A stretch of DNA of 11,565 nucleotides from Tieghemiomyces parasiticus. Lineage: Eukaryota > Kickxellomycota > Dimargaritomycetes > Dimargaritales > Dimargaritaceae. Shown piece after piece: positions 10,043-11,565 of this stretch. The stretch lies in NCBI GenBank assembly GCA_027575765.1, contig JANBPT010001264.1:1-11565 (forward strand), written 5' to 3'. A program made the position numbers and the translations under genes. Numbering within the stretch: the first letter of the stretch is position 1; each line of letters starts with the position of its first letter. The notes below the pieces were generated by a model. The model was given only the letters and a program-made list of their open reading frames with translations. It did no database searches and was not told where the DNA came from.

Positions 10043-10357
10043 ACTGCAACCAATGGTGCAGGAGGATTTAGTGCAGCCTGTGCCATGATGAAGAAAAGAC
10101 AGCTGGGCACATTGTACATTCTTGCTGATGCAAACACACCAAGCAACCCTATTGCCACAAACTCAGGAATATGGCCATGTGCCACAGGTGCCAAACCAAA
10201 ATGCATCCTAACTATTACCTTCAGGATTGACACAATAATTGACCCATTGGGCCAAGCCAGTGTAATTGTGGTGATTGGGAACCACCAGATTAGATTTTCC
10301 CAAAGTAAAGTCCAAGTCTACTATTTCAGAACCATAAATTCTGTGATAGTAGAATAG
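10043..10357 (+). other. Unidentified degraded open frame in the CpG-depleted block
   Basis: A frame without stops runs from 10043 to TAG at 10355-10357, with tandem ATG ATG at 10085-10090. It would give 90 residues from 10085, with a hydrophobic beta-like middle (CILTITFRIDTIIDPLG, then ASVIVVIGNHQIRF). The overlapping upstream frame 9891-10088 ends in TGA sharing bases with this ATG, so the two could be halves of one frameshifted remnant. I recognise no family. Since 9913-10233 is also open on the minus strand, much of the openness may be chance. It is most likely a remnant of a mobile element. Confidence 0.25.
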
Positions 10358-10420
10358 CCTTTTGGTTATGGTATTAGACTTGGGCCTAATATCAGCACAG
10401 CATTAAACCCCTCCCCCCTT
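10355..10420 (+). repeat. tRNA-derived SINE-like fragment (type II tRNA-like head)
   Basis: TAGCCTTTTGG at 10355-10365 resembles an A box (TRGCNNARNNGG). It is followed by TTATGG and then ATTAG / CTAAT arms around ACTTGGGC at 10373-10390, which resembles an anticodon stem-loop. GCATTAAACCC at 10400-10410 resembles a B box (GGTTCGAACCC); two of the mismatches are exactly what CpG deamination of TTCGAA would give (C to T and G to A). The overall order matches Leu/Ser-type tRNAs. There is no matching acceptor stem, so it is not a working tRNA gene. A T-rich run (about 10432-10439) follows and could be a Pol III stop. A short coincidental match is possible. Confidence 0.35.
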
Positions 10421-11277
10421 GTTGAGTAGGGCTTTTTTTCTCTTGTTAAACACACATCTTGTTCCTTTACCATATCTTGCTGCCCACTTTTATCTTGTCT
10501 TGTTCTTTACTGCCTCAGGCACTCCTTTATTAACTAAAACTACCACAATACATCAGTACCAGCCCCCATCTATCCAATAAATAACAGTAACCACCTATTA
10601 AGCTTTAAACCCTAATGGTTTACTCACCTTGGGCCACCTGTGGCCCCAATAATAGTACCCTCAATTCTCATTACCACAGAGGGATAAATAGTCTAGCACC
10701 AGAGGTGGAAAATAACAATTGAGTGGGTGGTGAGATGAGGTAATGGTGCGGTTTCCTCCTTTGGGCTACTCCGCCTATATTGCCCCAGTGACAAATTATC
10801 TGATATTGGGCAGGTTGGCCTTGCAGACTACCTTTCTTACCTGATCTTTACTCTTTTATTTTTTTTGTTGGGATCTCCCACCCTCACTGTTTACCCCTTG
10901 CCTGCACTCCCCCCCTTGCTGTGCGCAGGTATTCTTTTCTCTTTCCAGCTGTATTCAGCTGACCAGCTCTACTGGTCCTCTTCAATTATGTACTAAGTTT
11001 TTTTAATAAAATTGTTGTTCAGGCAATAAGGGAACAAGATGCATAGGAAAAGAAAAAAGGCCCAAACCAAAAGAAAGATGGGGATGGAATGAAACCCTTC
11101 ATCTTATACTGACCAGCACTTGCCATATTGGCAAATTATACTAACTAATGGTTTGATGTGTGTGGTCATACCTCACCAGCTCCAGTGCCATTACGTGGCC
11201 ACAGGGCACCAGTGAAAGGTGGCTCAGCTGGGAAGGGGTGGGGATGGACTTCCCACCACAATAATAATAAATATTAG

Positions 11278-11565
11278 TTTGAACTGGATGATAAGGTCAT
11301 TTTTTGCAACAAATTGAAGCAGGATTTAATGTTGCTGGGTTTAGCACGGGGGGGGTTACACTTCATGGTCAGATTTAGTGTATTTTATCTGCAACCTATC
11401 CGCCTTCAGGACATCACTCCTGCCGTCTATGACCGGCAAGTGGCTAGTAAAATAGACATGAATAATGGCATTGTGACGCTCATTAACAAGGCTGCAAAAC
11501 CAATGCACCAGGATGTAGCCTTTTCAAGCCTCCATGCAGCTGCTGGCAATGCCTATCTGCCCTCA
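11278..11565 (+). CDS. Partial open frame of unknown function running off the window end
   Basis: The frame is open from just after TAG (11275-11277) to the last base, 96 codons, with ATG at 11329 and 11365. The last part, from GAC at 11410, is the most protein-like: ITPAVYDRQVASKIDMNNG, TLINKAAKPMHQDVAF, SSLHAAAGNAYLPS. CpG sites return in this part (four between 11400 and 11486), and the other five frames are interrupted. CCGCCTTCAG at 11400-11409 is a plausible splice acceptor, so the real unit may be an internal exon starting at 11410 whose 5' exons lie in or before the repeat block. I do not recognise the family. It may instead be the start of another mobile-element gene. Confidence 0.35.

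Larger units (their letters stand above)
8955..11345. repeat. CpG-depleted repeat block (decayed mobile-element DNA)
   Basis: By hand count, 9001-11340 has six CpG (9091, 9572, 10749, 10772, 10924, 11194), and 9574-10748 has none. The genes to the left have CpG in nearly every line. CA and TG dinucleotides are abundant and C in other contexts is kept, so the loss is specific to CpG. The block contains a broken mariner-type transposase fragment (9291-9803), an unidentified open stretch (10043-10357), a tRNA-like SINE fragment (10355-10420), then 10421-11277, where I see no coding sequence. This last part holds A/T- and T-rich stretches, AATAAA at 11005-11010 and a purine-rich run 11031-11090. 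The edges are approximate (last CpG on the left near 8953; CpG returns from about 11400). No terminal inverted repeats or target-site duplications could be identified, so the block may be nested or eroded elements. Decay by cytosine methylation is the likeliest cause; foreign origin or assembly chimerism are alternatives. Confidence 0.65.

Noticed and set aside
9913..10233. 106-codon hydrophobic frame on the minus strand in the repeat block
   Set aside because: It looks membrane-like but overlaps open plus-strand frames in CpG-free repeat DNA; no recognisable family, start context or neighbours.
8955..11345. RIP (repeat-induced point mutation) as cause of the composition shift
   Set aside because: RIP removes CpA; here CpA is common and CpG is what is missing.

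Overview
The window reads as nuclear DNA of a filamentous or early-diverging fungus. Three intron-containing genes lie head to tail on the + strand. Their exons are GC- and CpG-rich, and their introns (about 100-315 bases, GT..AG) often carry long C runs. The middle gene belongs to a family I know only from fungi (Ivy1-type BAR proteins). The intron pattern and GC-rich exons would suit Zoopagomycota/Kickxellomycotina or Mucoromycota-type genomes. That placement is inference and I do not name a species.

Layout. (1) 1-1210: 3' five exons of an ACOT9-type double-hotdog acyl-CoA thioesterase, cut by the window start. (2) 1211-2256: pyrimidine-rich spacer. (3) 2257-4633: two-exon gene for a 735-residue Ivy1-like BAR-domain protein with long disordered tails. 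(4) 4634-5636: spacer with a poly-G / G-quadruplex-capable tract. (5) 5637-7810: four-exon gene for mitochondrial small-subunit ribosomal protein mS29 (Rsm23/DAP3), with a clear presequence and P-loop. (6) 7811 to about 8954: spacer with no gene seen. (7) About 8955-11345: compositionally alien block almost without CpG (six CpG by hand count in 9001-11340, none in 9574-10748). It holds a broken mariner-type transposase fragment, a short tRNA-derived SINE-like sequence, and an unidentified degraded open frame. (8) 11278-11565: an open frame running off the window end, possibly an exon beginning at 11410, where CpG returns.

The genes are not an operon; each has its own spacer of about 1 kb. Two of the three (thioesterase and mS29) are expected to act in mitochondria, and the Ivy1-like protein at the vacuole/endosome membrane. 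I see no functional link between them. The most unusual signal is the CpG-erased repeat block next to CpG-rich genes. It looks like the mutational footprint of cytosine methylation on transposons, or DNA of different origin. I find no convincing new multi-gene system.
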